From NCBI RefSeq assembly GCF_014649835.1, contig NZ_BMTU01000002.1:655770-719769 (forward strand): 64,000 nucleotides of DNA. The letters run 5' to 3'. The notes under the pieces were generated by a model. It ran no database searches and had not been told where the DNA came from. It worked only from the letters and a program-made list of their open reading frames with translations. Source of the DNA: Streptomyces pilosus (GTDB lineage Bacteria; Actinomycetota; Actinomycetes; Streptomycetales; Streptomycetaceae). The position numbers were made by a program, and so were the translations under genes. Positions 36,400 through 45,082 of the stretch are shown piece after piece; positions within the stretch are counted from its first letter, which is position 1; every line of letters starts with the position of its first letter.

Positions 36400-37737
36400 A
36401 TGCCGTCGTCCAGGAGCCGGTCCTCCCGTGCCCGCCCGCAAACCGTCGACGGCGAAGCACGCAGACTCGCCCTTGTCATCCACCTGGCGTTCTTCCTGCT
36501 GCTGACCTCCGCGCTGGTCCGCTACGTGCTACGGCACGGCGGCCAGCCCCAGGTGCCCGCCGTCCTGACCCTGGCCGGCGTGCTGGCCGTGCTCTACGTC
36601 GTGGGCCGGCGCACGGCGGCTCCCCCGCCCGCGACCGGCCCGCTCGATCTCCGGGGGTCCCGCGCGGATCCCCCCGCCTCCCCAGCAGGGATCCCCGGCG
36701 CCCCCGCCGTCCCCGGACGGCCACCCCTCACCGAGCTGGTGTGGCTCGGCGCACTGGTGGCGGTCTGGGCCGTGCTGGTCGCCCTGGCACCCAGTTTCGC
36801 CTGGTGCGCGGTGCCGCTCTTCTACACCGCACTGCGGACCCTTCCGACGCGCCCCGCATACACGCTGGTGGCGTTCTTCACCGTTTTCGTCGTCGTCGCC
36901 CAGCTCCGGCTGGCCGACCGTGTCGACATCGACGCGGTGGTCGGCCCGCCTGCCGTGGCCCTCCTGGCGACCGCGGTCTTCACTCACATGGATCGCCAGG
37001 CGACCCGCCAGGCCGTCCTGATCGGGGACCTGGTGCGCACCCGCCGCGAACTGGCCGCAACCGAACGCCGCGAGGGCACCCTCGCCGAGCGTCAGCGGCT
37101 GGCCATGGAGATCCACGACACCCTCGCGCAGAGCCTGTCCAGCCAGCGGATGCTCCTCCAAGCGGCCGACCGGGTGTGGTCCACCGATCCCGAGCAGGCA
37201 CAGGCTCACGTGCGCACCGCCGCCTCGATCGCCGAGAGCAGCCTCAACGAGGCCCGCCGGTTCGTGCATGACCTGGCGCCGACCGACCTCGCCAAGAGCA
37301 GTGGCCTGGAGGAGGCCCTGCAGCGTCTGGCCGCCCGTGAGAGCACGGCGGAACGCGCCGTGACCTGCGTGATCGACGGTACACCCGGGCCCGTCGACCT
37401 GCCGGACCGGGTGCAGTCCGCGCTGCTGCGCATCGCCCAGGGCGCCCTCGCCAACGTCCGTGAACACTCCGGCGCCACCAGGGCCGCCCTCACCCTCACC
37501 TACCTGGGTGACCAGGTCCGCCTGGACGTCGCCGACAACGGTCGTGGCCTGGACCCCTCGACCCTGCCGGAGCGTGCCTCCGGAGTCCGCGGACACGGGA
37601 TGCCCGCGATCCGCGCCCGGGTCGGCCAACTGGGCGGCACCCTCACCGTCGAGTCGGCACCCGGTGACGGCGCCGTCATCTCCGCTGCCGTACCCCTCCC
37701 CACCACTCTCAGCGCCGCGGAGGCCCCCGCATCGTGA
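36400..37737 (+). CDS. senS: Sensor histidine kinase SenS
   Basis: A 445-residue NarL-class sensor kinase from ATG 36400, seven bases after GGGAGGA. There are about five hydrophobic helices in residues 25-200, with a proline-rich loop between the second and third. The dimerisation/phosphoacceptor motif is LAMEIHDTLAQSL (HisKA_3) and the ATPase has ADNGRGLD and GHGMPAIRARVGQLGG. Position opposite hbpS and upstream of senR matches the S. reticuli haem/redox-sensing system. It overlaps senR by four bases. Confidence 0.92.
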   Translation: MPSSRSRSSRARPQTVDGEARRLALVIHLAFFLLLTSALVRYVLRHGGQPQVPAVLTLAGVLAVLYVVGRRTAAPPPATGPLDLRGSRADPPASPAGIPGAPAVPGRPPLTELVWLGALVAVWAVLVALAPSFAWCAVPLFYTALRTLPTRPAYTLVAFFTVFVVVAQLRLADRVDIDAVVGPPAVALLATAVFTHMDRQATRQAVLIGDLVRTRRELAATERREGTLAERQRLAMEIHDTLAQSLSSQRMLLQAADRVWSTDPEQAQAHVRTAASIAESSLNEARRFVHDLAPTDLAKSSGLEEALQRLAARESTAERAVTCVIDGTPGPVDLPDRVQSALLRIAQGALANVREHSGATRAALTLTYLGDQVRLDVADNGRGLDPSTLPERASGVRGHGMPAIRARVGQLGGTLTVESAPGDGAVISAAVPLPTTLSAAEAPAS

Positions 37738-38399
37738 CCCGCCCCGACCCCGTGAAGCTCCCCGAGGAAGCCGCCTCCGTCCGCATCGTGCTGTGCGACG
37801 ACCACGCCGTGGTCCGCGCCGGGCTGCGCGCCCTGCTGGACAGCGCCCCGGGCATCGAGGTGGTGGGGGAGGCGGACAGCGGAGCGGAGGCCGTCGCGCT
37901 CGCCATGAAGCTCACCCCGGACGTGGTTCTCATGGACCTCCAGCTGGGGGTTGGCCTCGACGGCGTCGAGGCCACCCGCCGGATCACCGCCGCTTCCGGC
38001 GGTTCGGTCCACGTCCTGGTGCTGACCACGTACGACACGGACGCGGACATCACCCGCGCCATCGAAGCGGGCGCCACCGGCTACCTCCTCAAGGCCGAGC
38101 GTCCCGACGAGTTGTTCACGGCCATCCACAGTGCCGCTGCCGGCCGTACCGCCCTGTCCGCACCCGTCGCCCACCGGGTCATGGCACGGATGCGCAGCCC
38201 GCGTCCCGCACTCACCGACCGTGAGCGTGACATCCTCGGCCAGCTGGCCCGCGGGCTGACCAACCGGGACATCGCCAAGGCGCTCTACCTGAGCGAGGCC
38301 ACGGTCAAGACACATCTGGGGCGCATCTACGGCAAGCTGGACGTCGACACCCGGGCAGGCGCCGTGGCCGTCGCCAAGGAACAGCGCCTGCTGCCCTGA
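37734..38399 (+). CDS. senR: Response regulator SenR (NarL/FixJ type)
   Basis: A 221-residue regulator starting at a GTG that overlaps the senS stop. The receiver has the acidic pair CDDHAVV, the phosphoacceptor Asp in VVLMDLQLG and the conserved Thr/Lys region (LTTYDT, YLLKAE). The LuxR-type HTH is LTDRERDILGQLARGLTNRDIAKALYLSEATVKTHL. In the S. reticuli system SenR controls hbpS and a catalase-peroxidase operon. No catalase is in this window. Confidence 0.93.
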   Translation: MTRPDPVKLPEEAASVRIVLCDDHAVVRAGLRALLDSAPGIEVVGEADSGAEAVALAMKLTPDVVLMDLQLGVGLDGVEATRRITAASGGSVHVLVLTTYDTDADITRAIEAGATGYLLKAERPDELFTAIHSAAAGRTALSAPVAHRVMARMRSPRPALTDRERDILGQLARGLTNRDIAKALYLSEATVKTHLGRIYGKLDVDTRAGAVAVAKEQRLLP

Positions 38400-38529
38400 C
38401 CGGCGTGCGGGGGGGGGAGAGGTCAGTACGCCTGGCAATGAGGGCTCCCCTGGGCTGTAAAACCCTGCGATAGGGTGATGCGCGCCCGTCGGTGGACAGC
38501 CGGAGCGCGCCGGAGGGGAGGGCCGCCTG

Positions 38530-39402
38530 ATGCGGGACGGAAGCGGATCGGTCGGCGGCGACGCCGCGGACCGTCATGTCGCGGTGGAGTACTCCACCGA
38601 CGACGAATGGGCCGCTCATCTCGTACGCTTCGTCCGTGCGGGCTTCGACAAGGGTGAGCAGGTGCAGTACTTCGCGGATGCCACCGACCCGCGCCTCGTG
38701 ACCCGCACACTCGCCGGGCGTGGCGTCGACGCCGACTCCGCGGTCCGGCGCGGACAGCTCGTGGTGACCACCGCCGACGAGACCTACCTGACCGGGTCCC
38801 GGTTCGACCCGGACGCCATGATCGGTCTGTGGCGCCGCGCCGTCGAGAACGCCGCCGGTCAGGGGTACGGGAACCTGCGGGTGATCGGCGAGATGTCCTG
38901 GGGCACCCGGCACATGACCGGCGCGGAGCGCCTGCTGGAGTACGAGCTGCGCATCCACCACGAGGTCTTCGAGCAGTTGCCACTGACGGCCTGGTGCTTC
39001 TACGACCGCCGCCTGATGGCATCCGAAGCCCTGGACGTCCTGGCGGACGCCCACCTGACGCGGAAGGGCGCCGCACCTCGCTCCCACGACCGGGGCGGGC
39101 TCTCGGTCGCGCCTCTGGCCGGTCGGCCCGGCTTCCGGCTGTCCGGGTCGGCGGGCTACGAGAGCCGTCGGGTGGTCGCCGCGGCGTCAGCCGCTCTCGC
39201 CGCGTCCACGGCGGAGGACGTCACCCTCGACCTGTCCTGCCTCGACCACCTCGACGTCGCCGCTTTCACCGACATCGCCCACGCCGCGCGGCGCCGCGCG
39301 TCCGGCACGCCGCTGCGACTCGTCGGGGCGCCGCCCGCGCTGAACCGCATGATGGAACTCTTCCCCGAGCTGGGAGCCGGCCTGCAGGGGGCCGGCCAGT
39401 GA
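38530..39402 (+). CDS. MEDS-domain sensor fused to a STAS domain
   Basis: A 290-residue protein. Residues about 17-180 form a MEDS (DcmR-type sensory) domain: VEYSTDDEWAAHLVRFVRAGFDKGEQVQYFAD and MSWGTRHMTGAERLLEYELRIHHEVFEQLPLTAWCFYDRR. Residues about 195-285 are a STAS domain whose central motif reads CLDHLDVAAF, with Val instead of the usual phosphorylated Ser. It overlaps the next gene by four bases. The pair is likely a sensory switch acting on sigma-factor control; the signal is unknown. Confidence 0.85.
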   Translation: MRDGSGSVGGDAADRHVAVEYSTDDEWAAHLVRFVRAGFDKGEQVQYFADATDPRLVTRTLAGRGVDADSAVRRGQLVVTTADETYLTGSRFDPDAMIGLWRRAVENAAGQGYGNLRVIGEMSWGTRHMTGAERLLEYELRIHHEVFEQLPLTAWCFYDRRLMASEALDVLADAHLTRKGAAPRSHDRGGLSVAPLAGRPGFRLSGSAGYESRRVVAAASAALAASTAEDVTLDLSCLDHLDVAAFTDIAHAARRRASGTPLRLVGAPPALNRMMELFPELGAGLQGAGQ

Positions 39403-40352
39403 CGACCCACACGCCGGAATCGGCGGAGAACCGGATCGATCCGTCCTTCCACCACCCCGCCCTCTTCTACACCACCGAAGAGGACTACCTGCGCGGCGTC
39501 GGCGCATTCGTCCGCACGGAGGCGGCCGGCGGCCACCCCGTCCTGGTCGCCGTTCCCGGTCCACGTCTGCAACTGCTCCGGGAAGCCGTCGGCACCGGGG
39601 ACGAGGACGTCACCTTCGTCGACATGCGGCAGGCCGGACGCAACCCCGGGCGCATCCTGTCGATGCTGCAGAGCTTCGCCGACCGGTACCCGGACCGGCG
39701 CCCGTCCATCGTGGGCGAGCCGATCTGGGTCGGGCGCACCGCGGCGGAGGTACGCGAGGCGACCCGTCACGAGGCGCTGATCAACCTGGCGTTCGACGGT
39801 CGGCCCGTCACCATCCTGTGCCCCTACGACACCGCCCTGCCGGAGCGGGTGCTGGCGGAGGCGCACCGCACGCACCCCGTCGTCGGAGCCCCGGACGGCT
39901 ATGCGCACAGCCCGCGCTACGCGGACCCGCACACGGTGTGCCGCGACTGCGACAGGCCCCTGGAGGAACCGGCGGATCCACTCGTCCTGCACTTCACGGA
40001 GCAGGACCTCGCAGAGGTCCGTGACACCGCGGGGCACTGGGCGCAGAAGGCCGGCCTGTCCTCGAATCGGCACACCGACTGGTTGCTGGCCGTCAACGAG
40101 GCCACCGGCAATTCGGTCCGGCACGGCGGAGGGCAGGGGACACTGCGGCTGTGGCGCACGGCCGACACCCTGATCGCCGAGGTGAGGGACCGCGGACGGC
40201 TCACGGACGCGCTCGTCGGCCGGCGCCGTCCCGATCCGCTGTCCCCGTTCGGCGGCCGTGGCGTCTGGATGATGCACCAGTTGTGCGACCTGGTCGAGAT
40301 GCGGACCCCGCCGTCGGGCCTGATCGTGCGTATGCACCTGGCGCTGGACTGA
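39399..40352 (+). CDS. MEDS-domain protein with RsbW-like HATPase (anti-sigma kinase type)
   Basis: A 317-residue protein from a GTG that overlaps the previous stop. The N-terminal MEDS domain (HPALFYTTEEDYLRGVGAFVR ... GEPIWVGRTAAEVREATRHEALINLAF) is followed by a short C-x2-C linker (VCRDCDRP) and a HATPase_c domain with the N-box LAVNEATGNSVRHGGG and the GRGVWMM lid. Such architectures serve as anti-sigma kinases that phosphorylate STAS partners. The neighbouring STAS protein lacks the Ser, so the pair may signal through binding alone. Confidence 0.88.
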   Translation: MTTHTPESAENRIDPSFHHPALFYTTEEDYLRGVGAFVRTEAAGGHPVLVAVPGPRLQLLREAVGTGDEDVTFVDMRQAGRNPGRILSMLQSFADRYPDRRPSIVGEPIWVGRTAAEVREATRHEALINLAFDGRPVTILCPYDTALPERVLAEAHRTHPVVGAPDGYAHSPRYADPHTVCRDCDRPLEEPADPLVLHFTEQDLAEVRDTAGHWAQKAGLSSNRHTDWLLAVNEATGNSVRHGGGQGTLRLWRTADTLIAEVRDRGRLTDALVGRRRPDPLSPFGGRGVWMMHQLCDLVEMRTPPSGLIVRMHLALD

Positions 40353-40449
40353 GCGGTGCGCCGTGACGGACACCTCGTCCTGACCGCTGGGAACGGCCCC
40401 GCCGTGGCGCGCAGGCTGCCGGCCGGACCGCCGGCCCGGCTCCCGTCCT

Positions 40450-40592
40450 GTGCGGTGCCGCTCCCCGGGGGCGTCGACGGGAGTCACCGTTCGGTCGGCG
40501 GCCAGCAGGAAGGGCGCCGTGTGGCCGGCTCTCACAAGGTCGACAGCGAGTCCGCCGGCGACCGGTGTGAGATGAGCGTGGACGAGCGTCCT
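40450..40592 (-). pseudogene. Fragment of a PP2C/SpoIIE-type phosphatase
   Basis: In one minus-strand frame about 45 codons read TLVHAHLTPVAGGLAVDLV, then RAGHTAPFLLAADRTVTPVDAPG. This matches the AGHxPPxLL region of SpoIIE-like phosphatases. The preceding and following conserved motifs are absent and no start fits. It is probably a remnant. It lies next to the STAS/HATPase genes whose partners are normally such phosphatases. Confidence 0.5.
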
Positions 40593-40841
40593 CCGCGCGG
40601 CGCTGCCACCACGATGCCTCGACCCAGGCAACCGCCCAGTTGCACGCGGCACGGGCGGCGCCGCGCCACGGCGGTCGCAGTGACCGGCCCTGACAGAGCA
40701 TGGTTCGGTGCTGTCACCATGTCATCCGGCCTCCCTGCCGCCTGCGAGACGGCGACGCCACCAGCGGTCAGAGCGCCACTGCCGGTCACCGGAGAACGGA
40801 TCGGGGAGGGTGCGTTCGATGTACAGAGCGTCCAGGCACGC
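40593..40841. other. Region without recognised gene
   Basis: Together with 40353-40449 this stretch, between the HATPase gene and the fragments, holds no frame with recognisable content and no strong hairpin that I could see. Confidence 0.35.
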
Positions 40842-41117
40842 CACTTAACGTCTCAGCTCGGCTCGCGCTCGGAAAGGCAACTGCCGCAGGACTTCCGCAA
40901 GCACGTCGCGGGCATGTCGCACATCGTCGAAGGAACAGCCGCGGCACGAGCACTCCGCGTCCTGCGGGTACAGGGGACGACGTCCCGCCGGGCCTAGGAA
41001 GGCTCGATAACGCCGTAGCGCGCGGTCGGTGGCGCCGGGATACACGTCGTGGTCGCCGGAGAGGTTCTCAGGAAGCGGCAGGTTCCGCTCGTGCGGACTC
41101 CCGACGCGATCGAGTCA
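40842..41117 (-). pseudogene. Short cysteine-containing frame, probably truncated gene
   Basis: A frame open from after a TGA near 41117 to a TAA at 40842. It contains VYPGATDRALRRYRAFLG, CSCRGCSFDDVRHARDVLAEVL and LPFRARAELRR then stop. The composition and codon use look coding, and the Cys cluster is reminiscent of small streptomycete proteins that normally continue further. There is no ribosome site before the only GTG (41045). A truncated gene is my best reading; a short real gene is possible. Confidence 0.4.
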
Positions 41118-41140
41118 GTAGTCGCCTGCCGGGGCCGTTG

Positions 41141-41653
41141 TCAGGCAGGGACGATCCGGCCGTTGTCGATGCTGAAGTCCTCGGTCGGTGAGCAGCCGAT
41201 CGACGGCGTGATCAGCAGGCTGACGGCGACCGGTGCGGGTTCCGCACCGGAGGTGGAGAACTCACACACCGCGTGGCGGCCGGTCAGTGGGAACCAGAAC
41301 CAGGAGTCCGCCTTGCCGACGAGAGCACGGTCCGATTCCCTCCACGCGCCGTTCTCGAAGGTGAAGACCTCAAGGCGCACGGATGCCGCGAGCGGGTCGG
41401 TCCGCGACCGCAGAGCGGTGAGGGTGAACTTGTAGTCCTCGTCCAGGACCGATGAGGCGATCTGCCGGTGCTCGGCCGGCTGGGGCTCGGTCTGCGTTCT
41501 CTTGCCCTGACCTGCAGTGGGGCGGGCCTGCGGGTCGGCCGGCGACGGGTTCGGAGGGCCACCGGCGGTTGCGCCGATCGTGGCCGTGACGGCCGTGACG
41601 GTGGCCGCCACGACGACCCCCCAGCCTGTGAGCGTACGGAGGTTCTTGATCAC
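41141..41653 (-). CDS. Secreted protein, function unknown
   Basis: A 170-residue protein from GTG 41653 with GGAG five bases before it. A signal peptide (basic start, hydrophobic core, cleavage near ATAGGPPNP) is followed by a proline- and glutamine-rich linker and a beta-rich domain with two cysteines (AVCEFS, SIGCSP) that could form a disulphide. No family recognised. It follows the cyclase-barrel-like secreted gene on the same strand by 166 bases. Confidence 0.7.
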   Translation of the reverse strand: MIKNLRTLTGWGVVVAATVTAVTATIGATAGGPPNPSPADPQARPTAGQGKRTQTEPQPAEHRQIASSVLDEDYKFTLTALRSRTDPLAASVRLEVFTFENGAWRESDRALVGKADSWFWFPLTGRHAVCEFSTSGAEPAPVAVSLLITPSIGCSPTEDFSIDNGRIVPA

Positions 41654-41819
41654 GACGTCTCCACGTGTGGTGATGGGTGCGTGTTTCGCCCCCTCCGTCC
41701 GGTGGCTCGGGAAGGGACGACAGGGAGGGCCTGTGACGGGGCTGTCCGACGCCGGGTGCAGGTCGGAACGGTGGGTTCCGTCACCGCGTCACGGGTGGCG
41801 TCGGGGCCGCTCGACGCGG

Positions 41820-42437
41820 CTACTTGCCGGGCAAGGACGGACGCACGGGTGTCGGTGTCCCGTTCGGACCGCGACCGTCCTCGGGCCGGTGGGGCCGTAC
41901 GTCGGAGAGTTCGAAGGTGAGTTGCCAGGTCGCCGGCGTCAACACCCGCTGCATGACCTGACCATGAGCCCGACGGAACTCCCCGGTGCCTCCGGTGACC
42001 GCGTTGACGACCGTGACCGGTACGGGAATACCGGCTTGCTCACCCTGAACGGTGATCTGACCTTCCGGCAGCACCGCGGTCGACGCGCACTGTCCCGCGT
42101 TGCGTTCGAGGTCGGTGATGACGCAGAACCCACCGATGCGCCCGACGGGGCGTTCCTCGCGTCCCTCGGTCGACATCAGGTTCCCGCTGAAGACGAACTG
42201 GTCGCCGACACTGCGGCCCGCCGCCCCCAGATCGAGCTCTTCGCCGACGCGCAGCCGAGCTTCCACGTGGATGACGCGGCGCTTCGCCGAGGAGCCGTCG
42301 TCGGGGCGGGGTGTCGCAGCCGGAGCCGTCTCCGAGGGGACCACGTCGGCCGACGCGGGCCCGATCAGGGTGAGCCCGGCAGAACAGCCGAGAACCGCGA
42401 CGGCGAAGAATATGAAGCGTCGGCCGGCCAAGCCCAT
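41820..42437 (-). CDS. Secreted allene-oxide-cyclase/dirigent-like barrel protein
   Basis: A 205-residue protein. The signal peptide covers about residues 1-30 (FIFFAVAVLGCSAG ... ASA). The mature part has the barrel pattern of AOC-like/dirigent proteins: VGDQFVFSGNLMS, VGRIGGFCVITDLERNAGQCASTAVLPEGQITVQG, and AVTGGTGEFRRAHGQV. Bacterial members are poorly understood and lack a defined reaction. GGAGG stands before the ATG. Confidence 0.75.
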   Translation of the reverse strand: MGLAGRRFIFFAVAVLGCSAGLTLIGPASADVVPSETAPAATPRPDDGSSAKRRVIHVEARLRVGEELDLGAAGRSVGDQFVFSGNLMSTEGREERPVGRIGGFCVITDLERNAGQCASTAVLPEGQITVQGEQAGIPVPVTVVNAVTGGTGEFRRAHGQVMQRVLTPATWQLTFELSDVRPHRPEDGRGPNGTPTPVRPSLPGK

Positions 42438-42916
42438 GGTCGCCTCCGTGTTCGTGGGAATGAACAGGGCCAGTGCCGCCAGGCTTTGTCCGAGTCGACG
42501 CAGCCGGACGATGGCGTGTGGGGTCGGTTGACGGAGGGCGAGGCACCCGGGCGGTTCCGGGGGCCGTGAGCGAGACGTACGAGAAGCTCCCCGGTGACAT
42601 CACCGGCGGGATTCCTCGACACGCTCACCCTGGTGGTGACGTATCTCGTCCGAGTTCCTTCGTGACGGGCCCTCCGTCTGGCGGAAACGCTAATGGCGGC
42701 CGTGGCGACGTGCTCAGCAGAAGGACGACAACGGGGGCCATTGGGGTGACGGGTGGCCTTGCTTCCGGACCGGAGACGAACCCCCGCGCGGGACGATCCC
42801 GGACTGTTCCGGACGAGAAGTTCCACCGGCCGCCGGGTGACGGGAGCGCTCCGCACCCTGTGCGCCGCGAAAGCCCGGCCGGCCCGGGAAGCGGACCGGC
42901 CGGCCGCTGTCCGCGG
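42438..42916. other. Intergenic region, nothing recognised
   Basis: About 480 bases between two secreted-protein genes that read in the same direction. The open frames here look like GC artefacts. It must contain the promoter of the barrel-protein gene. Confidence 0.4.
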
Positions 42917-43270
42917 CTACCTGACGTGGAAACCGTAGACGTGGTAGGTGTCGGCGCCGGTGAAGGGGGCCAACGTGTGGGGCGGGAGCACTTCTACGTC
43001 CCAGCCCAGGTTCGTCCTCCAGAAGACGACCACTTCGTGGGCGCCCGAGGAGAACGAAGTGACACCGCCCTGCTCGAGCGGGACGTCGCCAGGGCCGGTC
43101 CAGCACCGGGCCTTCTCCGTGCCGTTCTCCAGGTACGTCACCCTCACCGCATCCGTGCTTGCGCCGCAGTCGATCTCCTCGGTGGCTAACGCGGGGGCTG
43201 CCGGGAGCGCGATGCTTACTGCGACGGCCGCCAGGGCGGCCGTCGCCAGTCTCTTGGGTCGGCTCTTCAT
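42917..43270 (-). CDS. Small secreted protein, possibly beta/gamma-crystallin-like
   Basis: A 117-residue protein from ATG 43270. A clear signal peptide (MKSRPKRLATAALAAVAVSIALPAAPALA) precedes an 88-residue mature domain with two cysteines (IDCGAS, ARCWTG). The spacing of the cysteines and the SFSSGAHEVVVFW turn resemble streptomycete beta/gamma-crystallin killer-toxin-like proteins. The similarity is loose; a simple secreted beta protein is also possible. Confidence 0.6.
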   Translation of the reverse strand: MKSRPKRLATAALAAVAVSIALPAAPALATEEIDCGASTDAVRVTYLENGTEKARCWTGPGDVPLEQGGVTSFSSGAHEVVVFWRTNLGWDVEVLPPHTLAPFTGADTYHVYGFHVR

Positions 43271-43493
43271 GGTGTCGTGGTTCCTTCCGGTCGGGGCTCC
43301 TGTGGCCGGAGCTTTAGATGAACCCTCAACCAGCAACCGGCTTCGTTTCAACGTTCCGGTGAGACCTTTTCGAGCCGAACACGACCAGCTCCACCCCCGC
43401 TACGCCCCGGAGGCAGCGGGTGCAGGGCGCTGCTGCCCCCGCCGTGCCCTGTGCGCAGGCTCCGGCGATCAACGGTTGCGGTCGACGTCCTGC

Positions 43494-43790
43494 TTACGGC
43501 GCCAGTAGTGGCGGACCCCGCATGCGGTTGCCGCAGCGGCCGGCCGAGCACCAGCGGCGGCGCGGGTGCGCGGGGAGGAAGAGCATGACGCAGTCGTCGG
43601 CTTCGCAGCGCTTGAGCCTGCCGATCGCGGGATCGGTGAGCGGGTCGGCGGCGGCCTCGGCCAGGCGGGCGGCGAGACGGACACCGAGGGGGCCGGAACG
43701 GTGGATGGCGGCGGTGACGGCTGTGCCGTCCCAGATCAGTTCGCGTACGGCATGCACGGGACGAGATCGCTCTCGTCCGGCACCCGACAC
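43494..43790 (-). CDS. CGNR zinc-finger protein, shortened
   Basis: A 98-residue frame from GTG 43790 with AGGAG five bases before it. It carries the CGNR zinc finger: LKRCEADDCVMLFLPAHPRRRWCSAGRCGNR. The family normally has about 180 residues with a longer N-terminal ABATE domain and a basic tail after CGNR. Here the N-terminal part is short and the tail (MRGPPLLAP) is unrelated. The upstream side collides with a hydrolase remnant on the other strand, so this is probably a 5'-truncated gene. Confidence 0.6.
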   Translation of the reverse strand: MSGAGRERSRPVHAVRELIWDGTAVTAAIHRSGPLGVRLAARLAEAAADPLTDPAIGRLKRCEADDCVMLFLPAHPRRRWCSAGRCGNRMRGPPLLAP

Positions 43791-43942
43791 TTCCGCTCCT
43801 GCACGGATTTCCCTCCGCCTCGCACCAGTTCCGGCGCCTCATCGACAGTCCGGGGCGGAGTTGTCGGCTGATCGCGCCGGACGACCCCGGCTTCGGGCAC
43901 ACCCGCGCCCCGGAGGACGACGAGCCCCGCCGCAGGAGCTGA
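43784..43942 (+). pseudogene. N-terminal remnant of an alpha/beta hydrolase
   Basis: In the plus frame ending at TGA 43940-43942 the sequence reads TLPLLHGFPSASHQFRRLID, then LIAPDDPGFGHTRAPEDDE. This is the oxyanion-hole and strand 3-4 region of epoxide-hydrolase-like enzymes (LLLHGFP...APDxPGFG). The nucleophile elbow and all later parts are missing. It abuts and slightly overlaps the truncated CGNR gene, marking a deletion or rearrangement junction. Confidence 0.65.
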
Positions 43943-43956
43943 ACCGACGCCAGGAA

Positions 43957-45075
43957 TCAGGCCGCGAGGAGCTCCTGCTCGCGTTCCGGCGTCCTGACCT
44001 TGGGCTTCTTGTTCGGCAGCGAGAGCCGGACGACCTTGCGCCACGCGGAGAACACCTGCTTGGGCAGCGGCCCGGTGACGTACTCCAGCTCGTACTTCTC
44101 GAACAGCGCGCGCACCTTCACCGCGACCTCGGCGTACCGGTTGCTCGGCAGGTCCGGGAAGAGGTGGTGCTCGATCTGGTGTGACAGGTTGCCGGTCATG
44201 AAGTGCATGGCCTTGCTGCCGCTGATGTTCGCCGAGCCCATCATCTGGCGCAGGTACCACTGGCCGCGCGTCTCGCCCTCGATCGACCGCCGTTCGAAGA
44301 CCTGCACGCCCTCGGGGAAGTGCCCGCACATGATCACCGAGTGGGACCAGACGTTGCGGACCACGTTCGCGGTGAACGTGGCGGCGAGCGTGGTGAGGAA
44401 CGACGGGCCCGACAGCAGCGGGTGGATCACGTAGTCCTTGAGCACCTGCTTGCGGATCTTGCGGCCCACGGCCCTGGCCCGGAGGCGGAACTCCGGGTTG
44501 TTGCGGCGGCTCCTGTGCAGGTTCTTGCCGAGCTCCAGGTCGTACGCCGCGATGCCGTACTCGAAGAAGCAGGCGTTGATGAAGTTCCACAGCGGCTGGC
44601 CGAGGTGGAAGGGGTGCCACTTCTGGTCCTCGTCGACGCGCATGATGCCGTAGCCGAGGTCGTTGTCCTTGCCGATCACGTTGGTGTACGTGTGGTGCAG
44701 CTCGTTGTGCGAGTGCTTCCACTGATCGGAGGGTGAGACGTGATCCCACTCCCAGGTGGTGGAGTGGATCTTCGGGTCCCGCATCCAGTCCCACTGGCCG
44801 TGCAGGACGTTGTGGCCGATCTCCATGTTGTCCATGATCTTCGCCACGGACAGACTGGCGGTGCCGAGCAGCCACGCGGGCGGGAAGAAGGAGAACAGCA
44901 GCACCCCCCTGCTGGCCAGCTCGAGCTTGCGCTGCGCCGAGATGACCTTGCGGATGTAGGCGGCGTCCTTCTCGCCGCGGTCGGCGATCACCTCGTCACG
45001 GATCGCGTCCAGCTCGCGGCCGAGCTCCTCGATCTGCTCCGCGGTCAGGTGGGCGGTGGGGTCGATGGCGGTCAA
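43957..45075 (-). CDS. Membrane fatty acid desaturase (DesA3-like)
   Basis: A 372-residue integral membrane di-iron desaturase that introduces a double bond into acyl chains. The three histidine boxes are visible: GHNVLHGQWDW, HSHNELHHTYTN and HQIEHHLFPDLP. The start is a TTG at 45075 with AGGAG four bases before it; no ATG or GTG fits. It begins seven bases after the reductase stop, so the two are co-transcribed. The pairing mirrors DesA3/Rv3230c of mycobacteria. Confidence 0.93.
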   Translation of the reverse strand: MTAIDPTAHLTAEQIEELGRELDAIRDEVIADRGEKDAAYIRKVISAQRKLELASRGVLLFSFFPPAWLLGTASLSVAKIMDNMEIGHNVLHGQWDWMRDPKIHSTTWEWDHVSPSDQWKHSHNELHHTYTNVIGKDNDLGYGIMRVDEDQKWHPFHLGQPLWNFINACFFEYGIAAYDLELGKNLHRSRRNNPEFRLRARAVGRKIRKQVLKDYVIHPLLSGPSFLTTLAATFTANVVRNVWSHSVIMCGHFPEGVQVFERRSIEGETRGQWYLRQMMGSANISGSKAMHFMTGNLSHQIEHHLFPDLPSNRYAEVAVKVRALFEKYELEYVTGPLPKQVFSAWRKVVRLSLPNKKPKVRTPEREQELLAA

Positions 45076-45082
45076 GGTGCTC

